A stretch of 64,000 nucleotides of DNA from positions 496,001-560,000 of the forward strand of contig JAEBUN010000029.1 of NCBI GenBank assembly GCA_023014365.1. The letters run 5' to 3'. The position numbers and the translations under genes were made by a program. The notes beneath the pieces were generated by a model. The model had not been told where the DNA came from and did not search any database. It was given only the letters and a program-made list of their open reading frames with translations. The DNA comes from Lepiota brunneoincarnata (lineage: Eukaryota; Basidiomycota; Agaricomycetes; Agaricales; Agaricaceae). Within the stretch, counting starts at the first letter, position 1; each line of letters starts with the position of its first letter. Positions 11,800 through 23,859 of the stretch are shown one piece after another.

Positions 11800-14489
11800 G
11801 GAGTATTTTGGATTCACCCGCCATTCTCGAAAACTCACATCACAAATTATATGACAAGGGTATGTCATTTTGTCCCCAATTACCCGACCAAGATCTACAT
11901 CTGATAAGGCAATTCGATCAACAATGCCCCTCTGTTGAAGCTGGAGTTCAATTTGTCAAAGGGTGCCAAGTGCAGTCAACCAAAGAGCTCGCAAACGACA
12001 TAATGGTCTTCAGCATACATCGGGTGTCGTGAGCCAAAGGATAAGTTTGCAGTATTGGCGATATTCGATGCTATAAGACGGTGTGTGTGTGTAGCCGTGA
12101 TAGAGCTTAGTAAAGTTGATCAGAGCAAGAACGTCATAACGTTGCTCAGAGCTCAGGGAAAGTGATGTTAGATCATTGCTTTTGCTTGGAATGAATTGAT
12201 TGGCCCAGTTCAATCTACTCTCTCCGAAAATCCTTGCACGGATCTCAATCGGGAAAGGCTCAGGGTATGGCCAAGATGGAGCAATGCTGGAGATTGACAG
12301 GATTGAAGTTGAATCGTCTGCCATATGCATTCAACATCAAAGACAGGAGGCATGCGGCGAGAACCATACCCTCGCCATTGGCTTGCTGCAGCACTCGGAA
12401 ATAGCACCACCAAATTTGGGTTGTAATCTCAAGTCTTCAGTGAAAATTTATGTGATCGGAGCGGGTCCCGCAGGAAGTCGACGAATGACGCATGATAGAA
12501 GGATAGCCCAGTGCGAGGTGCATCGCCTGGGGACGGAACACGAAGCACTGGATGAAGTTTGTGAAGGGCACCATATGCAACATTATGTTTGAGAGCCAGA
12601 AGATTGCATGCGGCTAAGACTGAAAGGTTCGGACTGTCACTTGGATCCAAGAGCACACAATAACCAACAGGGAGTTTCGTCGTGTCCAAAGTTCTAGCAG
12701 GTATGCTCGACAGGATTCGGTGATACAACAGATCGAGTGTTGTAAGCGGATTGTGATCTTCAGCGCTGAGTTTCACCTCTCTGATAAAGGAGAGGAACTA
12801 CTCTAGCTGAGAGACAGGGTCACCAAGGTTCTTGTCATCGATAAATCGAGCAACAGTATACGCGAAGGCGAAGATACCAGATGCCGCCTCGCAATCGTCA
12901 AGAGCTCGCTTTCGGTGGGCCACTGTGAGCCCTGTGACACCAAGTACGGATAACATTGACCGATCTTGGTGAGTTCATCCCATAGATAGTGTTCGACGTC
13001 CTGGCACGCCTCGGTGGAGTCGATGGGAATGTATTCCTCCACATAGCTATTGACGACTGCGGCACTCGTAAGCGTGATTTTCAAGTGCGGCTCGGGGCGG
13101 CTGGCAATGATCCAGGCGAGGGGTGCTGTAGGGAACGTCAGCACAAATGTGTTGATCAGTTCAATGATCTGGCACTGAGCATCTTCGCCTTCACATTCGT
13201 CAAGGCCATCAAGTATGATCCATCGATCGGGTTCTCCTTTGCAGATGCCTCGCAATGCGAAAGGTTCGACTATGAATATCTTGAACTGTTCCTTCAGGCC
13301 CTTCTCCAAGAGGCGAGGATCAATGGGCATCTGTTCTTTGGCGTATTCTAGATAAGATGGTAGTCGAGTGGCCAGCTGATAAGCAAGAGTGATAACTGCA
13401 CGTTTGGTGTCGTTGCGATGATTAGGCCGTGGGGAGAAGAGCGTCGCTCCCAGCAACTTGCTTTCGTTCTCGGACTCTGCCAGAGTCTGCATTACAGCAG
13501 AATTCCCCACTCTAGCCGGACCGTGAAGCCAAAAGAGTCTCTTCCCTCGCTTTTCGTGGCGAAACCAGTTCAGTATCCCTGTTCTGAGAGCAAGCCGCGT
13601 GAGAGGGTGGCACTGAGGGGGCGGATCGTGTTCGGATGAGTCAAATTCGGCCCCGGGAATGACTCGCCCACCGAGCCACTCAAGTGCTGCAACCATAGTT
13701 CAGCGAAAAGTGCTACGAGCAATCGCGCTGCACCCACCCTTGTTCGTAGTTGGTTCTACCTGGGCATTTATGTCGTAAAATGTCGAACTAGTCACGGTAA
13801 AATTTTGGGCGTTGGCGAACGAACCATATCGCCGGGACGTGTGCGACGCTTTCGCAATCGTCATATGTACGATAGAGCCCAAACAAAAATCAACTACCCA
13901 CCTCCTAGTTGGGGCATTGTTACAAGTTCTGTGGTAACCGCAGCTCCGTCCTCTGCCCTTCCTTTTGACACACGGATCGGGAGCTTCGTGGTAACTCATC
14001 GCCCTTGGCGTGCACCCTCGTCGTCAGGTGGAGGGACCCACCTCGTTCTCCGGCCGGTATCTACTCTCTTCTCCGTGTGCCGTCGTTTCTTGTGTCCTGG
14101 CACTAGATTGTGTTATGCCGGGACACTCAGGAATTGTAACGGAAATAACCTGGAATTGGGGTAGACAGATCTGCTTTGCGCTTTGGAGGGGCGATGGTGC
14201 TGATGTTGCTGAGTGTGCTGCGCGTACTAGGGGTTGACTCGGATAAGTGGGAAGGGGGTTGGTTGGCTGCTTGCATCCATGGCGGGGATGGTGGGGGGGG
14301 GGATGGGGACATCTGGGGAGTTGTAGCTCGGTGGGCTCGTGCTGGCCTCGTGCTGGGTATGGCTATTTGAGCGTGTGAAGCTGTACAATGATTCTGATGA
14401 TCACAACACACACCCTTCAGCTTCGTCAGCACTTGACTAAGGAAGCAGAACGGGATATTGGTGCTTGTGTTGGAGAGCTGCATTAGCAA
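11800..14489 (-). pseudogene. NACHT domain gene, decayed third paralog
   Basis: The whole gene is recognisable against the paralog at 2934-5457, including the exon layout and the 51-nt intron just before ALEWLGGRVIPGAEF. It is broken in several ways. The Walker A motif reads GPARVGNSAV, so the phosphate-binding Lys is Asn. One nucleotide is missing near 12885 in the stretch TIASVASG of the paralog. An in-frame TAG follows at about 12800 (QLE-stop-FLSF). The C-terminal exon has stops after TTPDVC and in the ALGTL region. The N-terminal linker exon is also out of frame near 13990. Walker B (IILDGLDECEG) survives. The first exon encodes a KRKADLSTPIPGYF motif near the donor, which supports the exon-1 boundary in the intact paralog. 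Confidence 0.85.
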
Positions 14490-15816
14490 GCCGGACCCGA
14501 AGCGAGCCGCTGGCTGGGCGGGTAACTGGCTTCGAGGGCTCGAGGTGTTTTCCTATCTTGGTCACACTGATTATGAATAGTGATTAGAATGTACAATGAT
14601 AAGCATAACGTTTGGCTGGGTGGCAGGGAGGGAATAAAATAAGAGAGTGTGCAGTCATCGGCATCGGCACCAGTGCATGGATGGGGTAGTTGGAGGAAGG
14701 CAGATTGGGGAGCTCCATACACTTGCTGCTCTGCTGGACGCTGGTTGCCAGCACTTCTGTTATATGGCACCCTTGGTCAAGGAATTGAACCGGTCATCTT
14801 TCATACGTGCATGGCATGCAAAGCAAATGTGATCCAGCCACAGCCATGAAATTCTATTTTTCTCTGTATCTATTGATTATTTCGAGCTACTCAGCACATT
14901 TACAGCATTGGCATCCTTGGTGGCTCTCTTTGTTTGAATTACTGGACACTTGGATACCACGTTTACAGGTGCCGGAGTCAAAGGCAGCCGTGCAGAGGAC
15001 GACCTCAGTGTCACCTCTGCCGAGCCTTGCCAGGGCATGGAATGCTATCCACCAGATGAGTTTAACAATATCAGCCGACAGTTATCCTTACTCGATGTCA
15101 TATGGCTCATAATAATCCTAAGTGACATAAGCAGCATCGGATCTCTCCTCCTTTGTGATTGCTGTTGCTCATTTTATTGGCAAGAAGAGCCTTGGCGTCC
15201 CCATTTCCCAGCTTATTTACACTCCTTTATCGGAGAAGCAATACTCAGCGCAGAATATTGCGATTCATGTACAAAGCCAGATCCCAGGTTATACATATGA
15301 ATACCACCAAGTGATCTTGTTAAATCATTGGATACAATAAAACTCTTTTGAGTTACTGTATGACCTTGTGCAAAGCTCGAAGTACCCGAGTGGTACCTCA
15401 TTTGTTTAAGACATGTACACTTCGCACTCAAGACCTCACTATTCGCACAACGCACTATATATAATGCTCTCCAAAACTCTATCAGCAGATGCAAATCCCA
15501 TTGGGCTATTTTTCTACCCATGCATCTGTTGGAATTCTGGCATCATGCAAGCCTGCGCGATGCATGCAATTTGAAATTGTTTTATTGTTTACGGACCTTA
15601 TTGTTGTAGATATTATTTAAGTAGTCTACTCGAGTTGTATGTAGCCATCCGTTTGCCTCACGAGCTCACCGAGGCCAAACGAACACGCCGCCGTTGCACG
15701 CTTTTTTCAACAGCATCCTCTACCAATTAGCGCTTCAGGGGCCTACATGGAAAATGATCCCTCCTGTACCTGGCCCTATGTATCGCTTCGCACTTTTTGC
15801 ACTGATGATTAAAGTG
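14490..15816. other. Non-coding, transposon-derived sequence
   Basis: No gene is recognised. The sequence changes character here, becoming CpG-poor and AT-rich, which marks the start of the repeat block. Many short frames have no protein character. Confidence 0.45.
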
Positions 15817-16460
15817 ATCTCCAGGGACATGAGTTTTCTAGCTCAAAACCAAATGAGGCTATGAACTCACCCTGGTACCACACACCTATTCTGGGCTTGG
15901 GGATGGATGCTAAGTATTAGCTCATGATGGGATCGTTCTGAGGTAACATGTACAGCTCAATGCACACATGTCCACCACATTTAGTCGAGTCATGTGTCAG
16001 GCTGGTCCTACAGGGTGGTTCAGACATCAGACCTGCCAATTGTTCAACATGGGTAAATGGTAGGCCACGAGATACTCACTGGCCGTGTGTGTGGCTGAGG
16101 AGTGGGGGGAGAATTAATGGAGGGGCAGAATTGTTATAGATTGCAACAACAATGTGACAGAAACAAGTATTGACTTACGTCTTTTTTAACAAGGATGCTG
16201 CATCTCTTTGTTCCTTTACTGCAAAAGTACCTGGCCCTGAGTAAGGGATCAGTTAATGAACAGGGTAAATGAATGAGTGTGTGTTTGGGAGTACTGGTTT
16301 GGTGACACATTCTGATGTGTCTATTGGGGAAATAAAACTTCTGTGATATCTGAGAACCAGAGGGGAGCATGGAAGAATTACGAGCGAAGCTACAATTTTT
16401 ATGTGGTTTGATCCTTTTTGGGGGGGCATGATATCTCACACATTTATACAATTGCGGAAC
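15817..16460 (+). repeat. Dispersed direct repeat, copy 1
   Basis: This segment, starting near GGGACATGAGTTTTCTAGCTC, is about three-quarters identical by eye to 18774-19400, in the same order and orientation. It has no coding content. The 2.96-kb spacing suggests parts of two old elements, or a tandem duplication of one decayed element. Confidence 0.6.
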
Positions 16461-16857
16461 CACATGGGTCCTTATTTGCAATCATGGAGTGATTGGACAC
16501 ACTGCAATCCATTGAACTTATCCAACCCAACCCAATCCAACCCTCCTCAAACCCTCTTACCCCACCAGGCTTCTGTCATTACAACATAGGGAGGGACCTT
16601 AGTGAGTATTGTGAATCTGCAAAATATGCTTCAATCACATTTGGAACTTGATGGCCATGAGCACGACTTCCTCACAGTCAATGCACAGCCTCACACAGCT
16701 CCTCTTTTGTCAAAAAATGTATTTGACTGCAGGTTCAGAAATCAGCTATCAGTCAAATGTCTCAGATGGGATCTGCAGTCTCAGGGCAAAGGTTACATCT
16801 GAGCCAAGGGATATAACCCCTGTAAACCTGTTGTCTCTCTTGCAGGGTTGGGCTGAG

Positions 16858-17370
16858 GGAAATCACCACCAAGCACCTCAACCGAGCCTTGACAAACTGT
16901 TGGTGATACACACGCCAATGACTGTGGTACCTTGCTCACTTATCCATACTGCTACCCAGTCTCTGTTTATGGGTTTTTCTATGCTCTGCATGCCATTTAT
17001 TTTATTTGCATCTTGCATCTTTCCTAATCCCCTGTTCACGTAGCTACAAAATATTCCCATTCCCCTGGTTCACGTGCTCTGTCTCTCAAGTAGCCTAGCT
17101 TTGCTTATCTCTCATTTTCCTATTGCTCTTGGGCATGGGAAAAGCCTAATCTATTATAACACTTTTTATATAAAGAATAGGTTGAGGAGATTTGTTCTCC
17201 AGTCAAAACACAACCCAAGCCTTTGCCTATCTCTTTCTCTCAATCTCTTTCCCTTTTTTTTCTTTTTTGACAACTTCCTTGGTTTTCAAGCCCAGTGGTG
17301 TTTTCACCAATCCACTTGAACCTTTGTTTGTTTTTGTTTCATTTCAACTTGGTTTGACTTATTCAACTGT
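16858..17370 (+). repeat. LTR-like sequence, copy a
   Basis: This shares with 17860-18660 and 20890-21669 a sequence of blocks: a GACAAAC..GTTGGTGAT block, a GGCATGGGAAAAG block, a TATA-like TATATAAAG at about 17167, a CAGTCAA..ACACAACCCA block, and a TTTTCAAGCCCAGTG block. This order fits the U3-R-U5 of a degenerate LTR. No protein-coding frame was seen. Confidence 0.5.
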
Positions 17371-17859
17371 AGGAGAGTCTCATGCTCTTTGTTGTGCAAA
17401 GTAAATACGACAGCCAACCACACCATTGCTGTAAGGAGACTAGCGTCTTGTGCACCCCCTTACACAAGGTATGTCTAGGGGTCTGTGGTTGGGTGTCCAG
17501 GCTCAGCCTCTCTAGCCGATGCCTGATGCCTAAGCCCAGCCTCGGCCTTCGGCCACCCCCATCCCCAAGTCCGATCCGCATACAACTGACATTGTTTGTG
17601 TATTGTTTGTGTACATTATATTCTAGTAGCTACGTAGTGTTTGGCTACCCGGTCTGTGCGCAGACCACTATGTATATAAGTAGTGTGGGTGTTGATTGTA
17701 TTTGCCACCCAAATATCAACTTGGTTCCAGCGCTCTTAACTTCCCCTAACAATTGCCTCTAAGTCAAATTTTAAACTTGATAGGGTATCATTGGGGGGGT
17801 TCCCAGCCTGGCCTTCCATTCTTTCCATATAAGACAACTTTCCACTGGCCTTGGGCACT

Positions 17860-18660
17860 GGCCATCAAAGAAAGTGCACATTTGCACGTGACAATGCCAT
17901 GCATGTTTTGGTGTCCAAACCAAGCACCTGAACTAGGCATTGACAAACCGTTGGTGATATGCATGCCAATGAGCACAGTATCTTGCTTACCTGTGCACAC
18001 GGTTACTGTAGAGGTGGATAGGGTGACTGCTTGTGTAATAGCCACCACACATCCTCTTGTGAATTGTGGAGGACAAACTGGTGACGAACCTATGATGAAC
18101 TTCAGATCCAAAATCTTGGAGCACCCATGTCCAAGGGGCATCACCATTTTGACAACCTCCCTGTTCCATTTCCAGCCCCATATGTTTGCAGATAGAGAAA
18201 TTTCCTTTCCATTCCTATTCTTCCCCCTGAATGTGATCATAGGCTCAAATTTTTCTTCTCTTATGGGACCCTCTATGCCTCGCCAATCAATTCTTTTGTC
18301 CTTCTCTTTTAATTTTCATCCATGTAGCTGCAAATTTTTCCTAATTTCCCCCTGTTTCATCCTCTCTGTCTTCCAGCTTTATTCTAGCTCTTAATACCTC
18401 GATTTTTCTTATGCATTTTCAGGCATAGGAAAGAGTAATGTATCATAGCAACACTTGTACTGTATATAAAGGATAGGTTTTGGAGGCTCATTTGCCAGCC
18501 AATACACAACCCAGCCTCTCCTCTCTACCTCCTCCTCAATATCTTTTCTTCTACCAACCAACCTACATGGTTTCTGAAGCCCAGTGTCCATTCTGTCGGT
18601 CCACACTTGCACCTTATCTTGCTCTATTTCGCATTGTTTCTGTCTTTCTGGCACGATGCG
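17860..18660 (+). repeat. LTR-like sequence, copy b
   Basis: This has the same block order as copies a and c, with a TATATAAAGG box at about 18468 and a TTTCTGAAGCCCAGTG block at about 18570. It is followed directly by the second direct repeat at 18774. Confidence 0.5.
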
Positions 18661-18773
18661 ACTGAGGTATAGAGGAGTCCAGCCCTGGCTGACTGGCTCC
18701 TACAGTGCTTATGAAAATGACATGTTGTTCCGTTACATCCAGACTTGCACCACCAGCAGCAAGCCCCATACTC

Positions 18774-19400
18774 CTCTCCAAGGACATGAGTTTTGAGCTC
18801 AAAACCAATATGTTACAAACTCACTCTGAACCACAAGGTTGAACTCTGAACTTGGTGGTGGACACTAAGTATTAGCCTGTGATGAAATCATTATGAGTTA
18901 GCACATACGGCCAATAGCACTCATGTACACTGCATTGAGTTGGGTCATATGTCATGCTGGTGTGGCATAATGGGTCATTACATTGGACCTGACAAATGTT
19001 CAATGTGGTTAGGCTGCAGGATATGAGATGCTTACATGCTCTATGTAGGCCTTCGGAGGTGGGACAGAATTAAAAGAGGGACAGAATTATTATAGAATGT
19101 GGCAGGGACAAAATAGTCAACTTACATCTTTTTTGACAATGTTGGGACACTGCTTTCCTGTTATAGCTCTCAGCATCGCAATATATATCCTTCCTGATCG
19201 AGAAGTCAGTGAATGAATGGGGTAAGGGAAATTAGTTTGCATTTGGGTGTACTGGATGCTGCAACACATTCTGACGTGTCTTGAAGGTAATAGGCCTTCT
19301 GCAATACCTGGGAACTAGGAAAGAGTGCAGAAAATTTACAGACGAGGCCATGGCTTTTATAGGTTTTGATCCTTCTCAGGGGTGTGATACTGTCTCCTTA
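18774..19400 (+). repeat. Dispersed direct repeat, copy 2
   Basis: This is the partner of 15817-16460. Shared landmarks are GGACATGAGTTTTGAGCTC, a CTAAGTATTAGC block, GGGACAGAATTATTATAGA, and ACACATTCTGACGTGTC. It has no coding content. Confidence 0.6.
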
Positions 19401-20889
19401 CAATCACAACTCTGACGGGGGAGCCAAGGTGCAGCCTCATGTAGCTCCTCTTAATGCATCGGATTGATCCTATGGGGTTTGTAAATTGACTTGTATCCAT
19501 GGAATCATGGATTATAACCCCAGCCAATATGTCCAAAAGAACAGGAATCACAGATTAATTTCCTTCCAATGACTCAATTCTGCAGAGCAGGACAGAGGAG
19601 GGCACCTGACATGGTAGCACCTATTTGTATGTACAGTACATAGCTTGCTCGCCAACCTTCAATTTTGCATGTATACCATGCAAAATCTAGCATCCTTTCC
19701 AACCACCAGCCATTCCCAACACCTTCAACCTGGCAAACATGTTCTAAACAATGGGGCCACCCCACAATGTGCCAACCCTGGCATTATCATCATACAACAC
19801 TCCCAATTACACCCACCCACTGATGCAACCAGATGCCCTGAATGGAACAGCATAACCATCCCAAATGAGTGGAAGCTGGAGTGCCATGCTGATGGCCATC
19901 CACATAGCTTTTGCTGCAAAACAGCCATGGTGAGTTTGTCTCCTGCTTATCAAACAATCACACAGGGTGTAAGGGGACACCTCAGAGGCCTCAAAGACAC
20001 TCCTAACATGTCCCACACCCCCAAAACCCCTCAAAGTGTCCCCTTACCCTCCAGCACACTATACCTTCCTCCCTTCAAACACCAGAAGCCCCAGGATACC
20101 CAGAACAACCCAAGCACCCCATGAAGGTCCTCACAAGCCCTCCCTCTCCCCCTCCAGACTCCCCCTGATACCTCTCCTATATTCTCCTATTACCTGACAC
20201 TCCCTTGTCACCATATTCACCCCCTCCTTTCATCCTTCCTTATTCCTACATTAGCAGTGTTGGGACAGTTTGCTTCACCCCCCTATTCATTAATATTGCT
20301 TATATAAGTCATGTATATACACAGTTTTTGCCTGCAGGGGTCTCTCCATCCTATTCTCTTAGGATTCCCCTGCAGGTTCACCTCTGCTCCCCTCAGTTCC
20401 CCTGAGCTGCCTGGGCCCCCAGGTTGCCCTAACACAGGGTCCCTCCCTCCTTCGGAAATTTGTTTTAGATTATACACCACCCATTCTCTATGGCTTTACG
20501 GATCCCCTAGTACTATGTGTTCTCACACCCTCTATCTGCTATGGGCTTATGCACCCTCTTGCCATTAGACCTGCCCCCTGGGGGTGAACTTGTCTTGTCA
20601 GCCCTGCATCGACTGGAGTGGTTCTTGAGGTGACCCGATCATCTTCAGGTATACATATGTTTCTCTGATGTGGAATGCTTCAAGGTGATCTGGCTTACAA
20701 AAAGCTTTGGAAGAACCTTTCATACTTGTAATAATCAAGAAGTACTGTATGGGTGTCATTAGTAATGCTTGTTATCTGAACGGAAGGCCCCACCAGAACC
20801 ATGTAGCCAATGGTGAATCTTTGTCTTGGTTCGATTCCAAGGCTTTGCAGTTTCACAGTTTGCTGCCCTGTCTTTGGAGATGGCTGGCC
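19401..20889. other. Non-coding repeat-type DNA
   Basis: No gene is recognised. A TATATAAG-like box at about 20297 is followed by a pyrimidine-rich stretch with CCTGCAGGGG and CCCCTGCAGG in inverted orientation. This could be another LTR promoter remnant, but it has no partner in the window. Confidence 0.35.
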
Positions 20890-21669
20890 TGATGCCCAAG
20901 TAAGGATTTCCATGGCCTTGGGCACTGGCCATCGACCCAAACAGAAAGTGCATGTTTGCATGTGACAATGCTGTGCATGTTTTGGTGTAGAGCTGGGCAA
21001 GCAGCTACACCTGCAATGGCCACCCTATGCCACCTCTTGTAGGACTCAGAACCTGAACTCAGAACCCAAAATCCAAACCTGGATCAAGAAACTTGGAGTG
21101 CCCAGCTGATCGGAGCTGTGATCATGTTGTGACATATCCATTTCACCCAAAACCTCTTACATACATTCCTTAACAAATAAATTTTCACTATATGTCTATT
21201 CCTTTCCCTGAGGTTGTACAATAGCATAAGTTTTCTCCCTGTATATAGACTTCTCTGAGCCTCGCATACCATCCCTTTTATCTTTTCCTTCCATTTTCTA
21301 GTTCCCTGTTAATGTAGTTGTGAAAACTTCATGATCTCTCCTGTTTCATGTTTGTTATTCCCCAGATTTGTCTTAGTATAATTATCTCTCAAATTTTCGG
21401 TCTGTTTTGGTGCAAAAAACATAGCTAGTATAATATTGAACTTGTATATAAAGTTCTGAGCTCACTTATGAGCTTGGCAGTCAATACATGACCCAGAAAC
21501 TTCCTCCTGATCTTGTTTGCTAAATCTCTCTCTCTCAGGCAACTTGTCTCTCCTGGTTTTTGAAGCCCAGTGGTTGTTTCATCGACCACACTTGCCCTTT
21601 GTTTGGACGTGTTTTACATCATTTCATTTTGGTGCCTTTCACATGCTGAAGAGTCTTGTTCTCTTCAAC
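20890..21669 (+). repeat. 5' LTR of Ty3-type element G1 (LTR-like copy c)
   Basis: This is the third copy of the LTR-like repeat, with a TATATAAAG box at about 21446. It ends just before a primer-binding-site-like TGGAGCCCACC at 21670, so it is placed as the 5' LTR of the gag frame that starts at 21739. The left boundary is approximate. No 3' LTR of this element was found in the window. Confidence 0.55.
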
Positions 21670-21680
21670 TGGAGCCCACC
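21670..21680 (+). promoter_or_regulatory. Primer-binding site, G1
   Basis: TGGAGCCCACC immediately follows the LTR. The same sequence follows the LTRs of the unrelated-looking G3 family at 38878 and 55008, so both families appear to use the same tRNA primer. The tRNA was not identified. Confidence 0.6.
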
Positions 21681-21894
21681 ATGAGGGGCTTCAAAACCAT
21701 TTCAATTTAAATTTGTTACTTGATATCCCAATAAGCTCATGGCTGAATTACAAATCCCAGCAGATAACACACCAGCAGGAAATCCTCCTCAGGTGCCCCA
21801 ACAACCAGCAAATGGCCCCCCTGCATACCAATCTCAACATTTCCATATTGGACCTGGAGTACCACCCCCAGGTTTTGGTCCAGCTCATTTCCCT

Positions 21895-21942
21895 AACCCA
21901 CCAGCCAACCCACCAGCCAACCCACCAGCCAACCCACCAGCA
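21895..21942 (+). repeat. 12-bp minisatellite in G1 gag
   Basis: Four tandem copies of AACCCACCAGCC (the last has one change) encode NPPA repeats in the N-terminal domain of gag. Confidence 0.9.
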
Positions 21943-22258
21943 CCCCTTCCCCAGCCAGCTCCATACATCATCCATGCTCCCCAAATATGCCATATGTCCT
22001 CTCACTATGATCAAAATGCTCTGAAATTTGACAGACACCCACAGTCACTCTGATGATTCTTTGAGGAAGTAGAAATGCTAGTTTTAGAATGTGGACTCAC
22101 CAATATGGAGCAGATTACCCATACTATCAGCTATCTAGATGGACAACACTATGACATCCAGAGGAGCCAACCATCAGTCAGGGATGGAAGCTGGGTCCAT
22201 TTCAAATTAGATATCATGTCAATGTACCCAGGAGCCAAGGATGATGCATGTTATAATA

Positions 22259-23859
22259 CAGTAAGGGACAAAACCCTTCCAATGATTTTTATAGTTCAAC
22301 AAATATGTTAATAACTGCCCACCTACTAAGGATGAAACCTTCATCTTTTAATTGGGAATACCTATATGACTCATATATCATCCTGCCAAATATCATTATG
22401 TCATATGCCATTTTGGGAACTCAGTAAATTAAACAATCATTTAAGGTCATTGGAAGGGTTTTGTCCATCTCTAAGAAATTACCAATAATTACACTTTTAG
22501 TACTTTGTATACCCTCCCCTGGCATCCAAGACAGCCTGAACCCTATCAGGCATACTCTCTATCAGATTCTGACACACTTCTGCTGGAAACTGATCCCATT
22601 CCTTTTGTGTCCTATCCCATAATTCTTCCATCCCCTGAGGTGGAGTGTCATACTCCCCTAACTTGATTTTAAGGTGAGTCCACAAATGTTCAATTGGATT
22701 AAGGTCTGGAGATTGTGGGGGCCACACCATAACCTCCATTTCAGCTGCTTTGAACCATTTTTGAGCCTTGATGCACCTATGTTTGGGATCATTATCTTGT
22801 TGAAAGACAATATCCTCCACCTCTTTGTCATACCACTCCAGGCTTCCCTTGAGTTCATCCTCCAAAATGGTGACAAATAGATCATCATCCATCTGGCTAT
22901 TAATCTTGGCTGCCAATCCTGGACCCTCCCACAGCATGCAGCCCCATACCATAATAGAACCTCCTCCAAACTTTGTGGTTCCCTGCACCAGCCTATCACT
23001 AAGCCTCTCCCCTGCTCTTTTCCAGACCCAAACCCTGCCATCTGACCCTAAGCAATTGATTTTGGTCTCATCTGACCAAACCACCCTCTTCCAGTCTTCC
23101 AGAGTCCAGTCTGCATGTGCCTCTGCCCACTCCAATCTTTTCCTCTTGTGTATAACAGAGAGTTTAGGCCTTTTCTGCTTGACTACAGCCTTCATTCCAG
23201 CTTTTTTGAGTGCTCTGCAAACTGGTTTAGAGGATAGAGGTTGGTCAATGACAGTACAAAGGGTTCTGGTGATTTGGGAGGCATTTCAGCCCTGCAGGAT
23301 GTGATAAGATGAGTGGCATATTTGATATTGCCAACAGAAAGCTTGGTTGGGTGGCCACCAAGTGACTTTGAAAGTGTTGAATGATGTTTGGAGCAAAGAT
23401 GAGATATAGTGCTGAGGCCCAGACCAGTGGTAAAAGCAATATGGGTAGCAGAGTGGCCTTTGTCCAAAAGGGAAAGAATATGGTTGCATTGAGTCTTAGA
23501 GAGAGATCACATGTTAGCAAAATGAGGTTGGGGGGGTGGTGTGAGCTAGGGGAGTGAGCAGCTATATTTATGCATTATTCCAACCAGTCACATGACATTT
23601 ATTTGCACTTATTTGGCTGTAATAAACAAAATCATGTGATTAGAGTAGAGATGGACAAAACCCTTCCAATGACCTTAAATGATTGTTTATTTACTGAGTT
23701 CCCAAAATGGCATATGACATAATGATATTTGGCAGGATGATATATGAGTCATATAGGTATTCCCAATTAAAATATGAAGGTTTCATCCCTAGTAGGTGGG
23801 CAGTTATTAACATATTTGTTGAACTATAAAAATCATTGGAAGGGTTTTGTCCCTTACTG
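22259..23859 (-). mobile_element. Tc1/mariner element, copy a (1,601 bp)
   Basis: This is a complete Tc1-type transposon inserted in G1 gag and flanked by TA on both sides (22257-22258 and 23860-23861). The terminal inverted repeats are about 213 bp and start CAGTAAGGGACAAAACCC. Each repeat has the 20-mer GGACAAAACCCTTCCAATGA at its outer end and the same 20-mer inverted at its inner end. Gag reads on across the two flanks once the element is ignored, confirming a clean insertion. Confidence 0.95.
22497..23512 (-). pseudogene. Tc1 transposase, copy a, frameshifted
   Basis: The DDE transposase moves the element by cut-and-paste. Catalytic motifs are present: WSDETK, QDNDPKH and SPDLNPIEHLW, with 34 residues between the second Asp and the Glu (DD34E). 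Compared with copy b at 35113-36252, the second codon is TGA where b has CGA. One T is missing in the TTTT run near 23283, which shifts the frame between the N-terminal helix-turn-helix region and the catalytic domain. The product would be inactive, but the element could still be mobilised by copy b. Confidence 0.9.

Noticed and set aside
14750..14830. tRNA-like B-box (GGTTCAATTCC on the minus strand)
   Set aside because: No acceptor stem or matching D/anticodon arms could be folded. At most a SINE relic.
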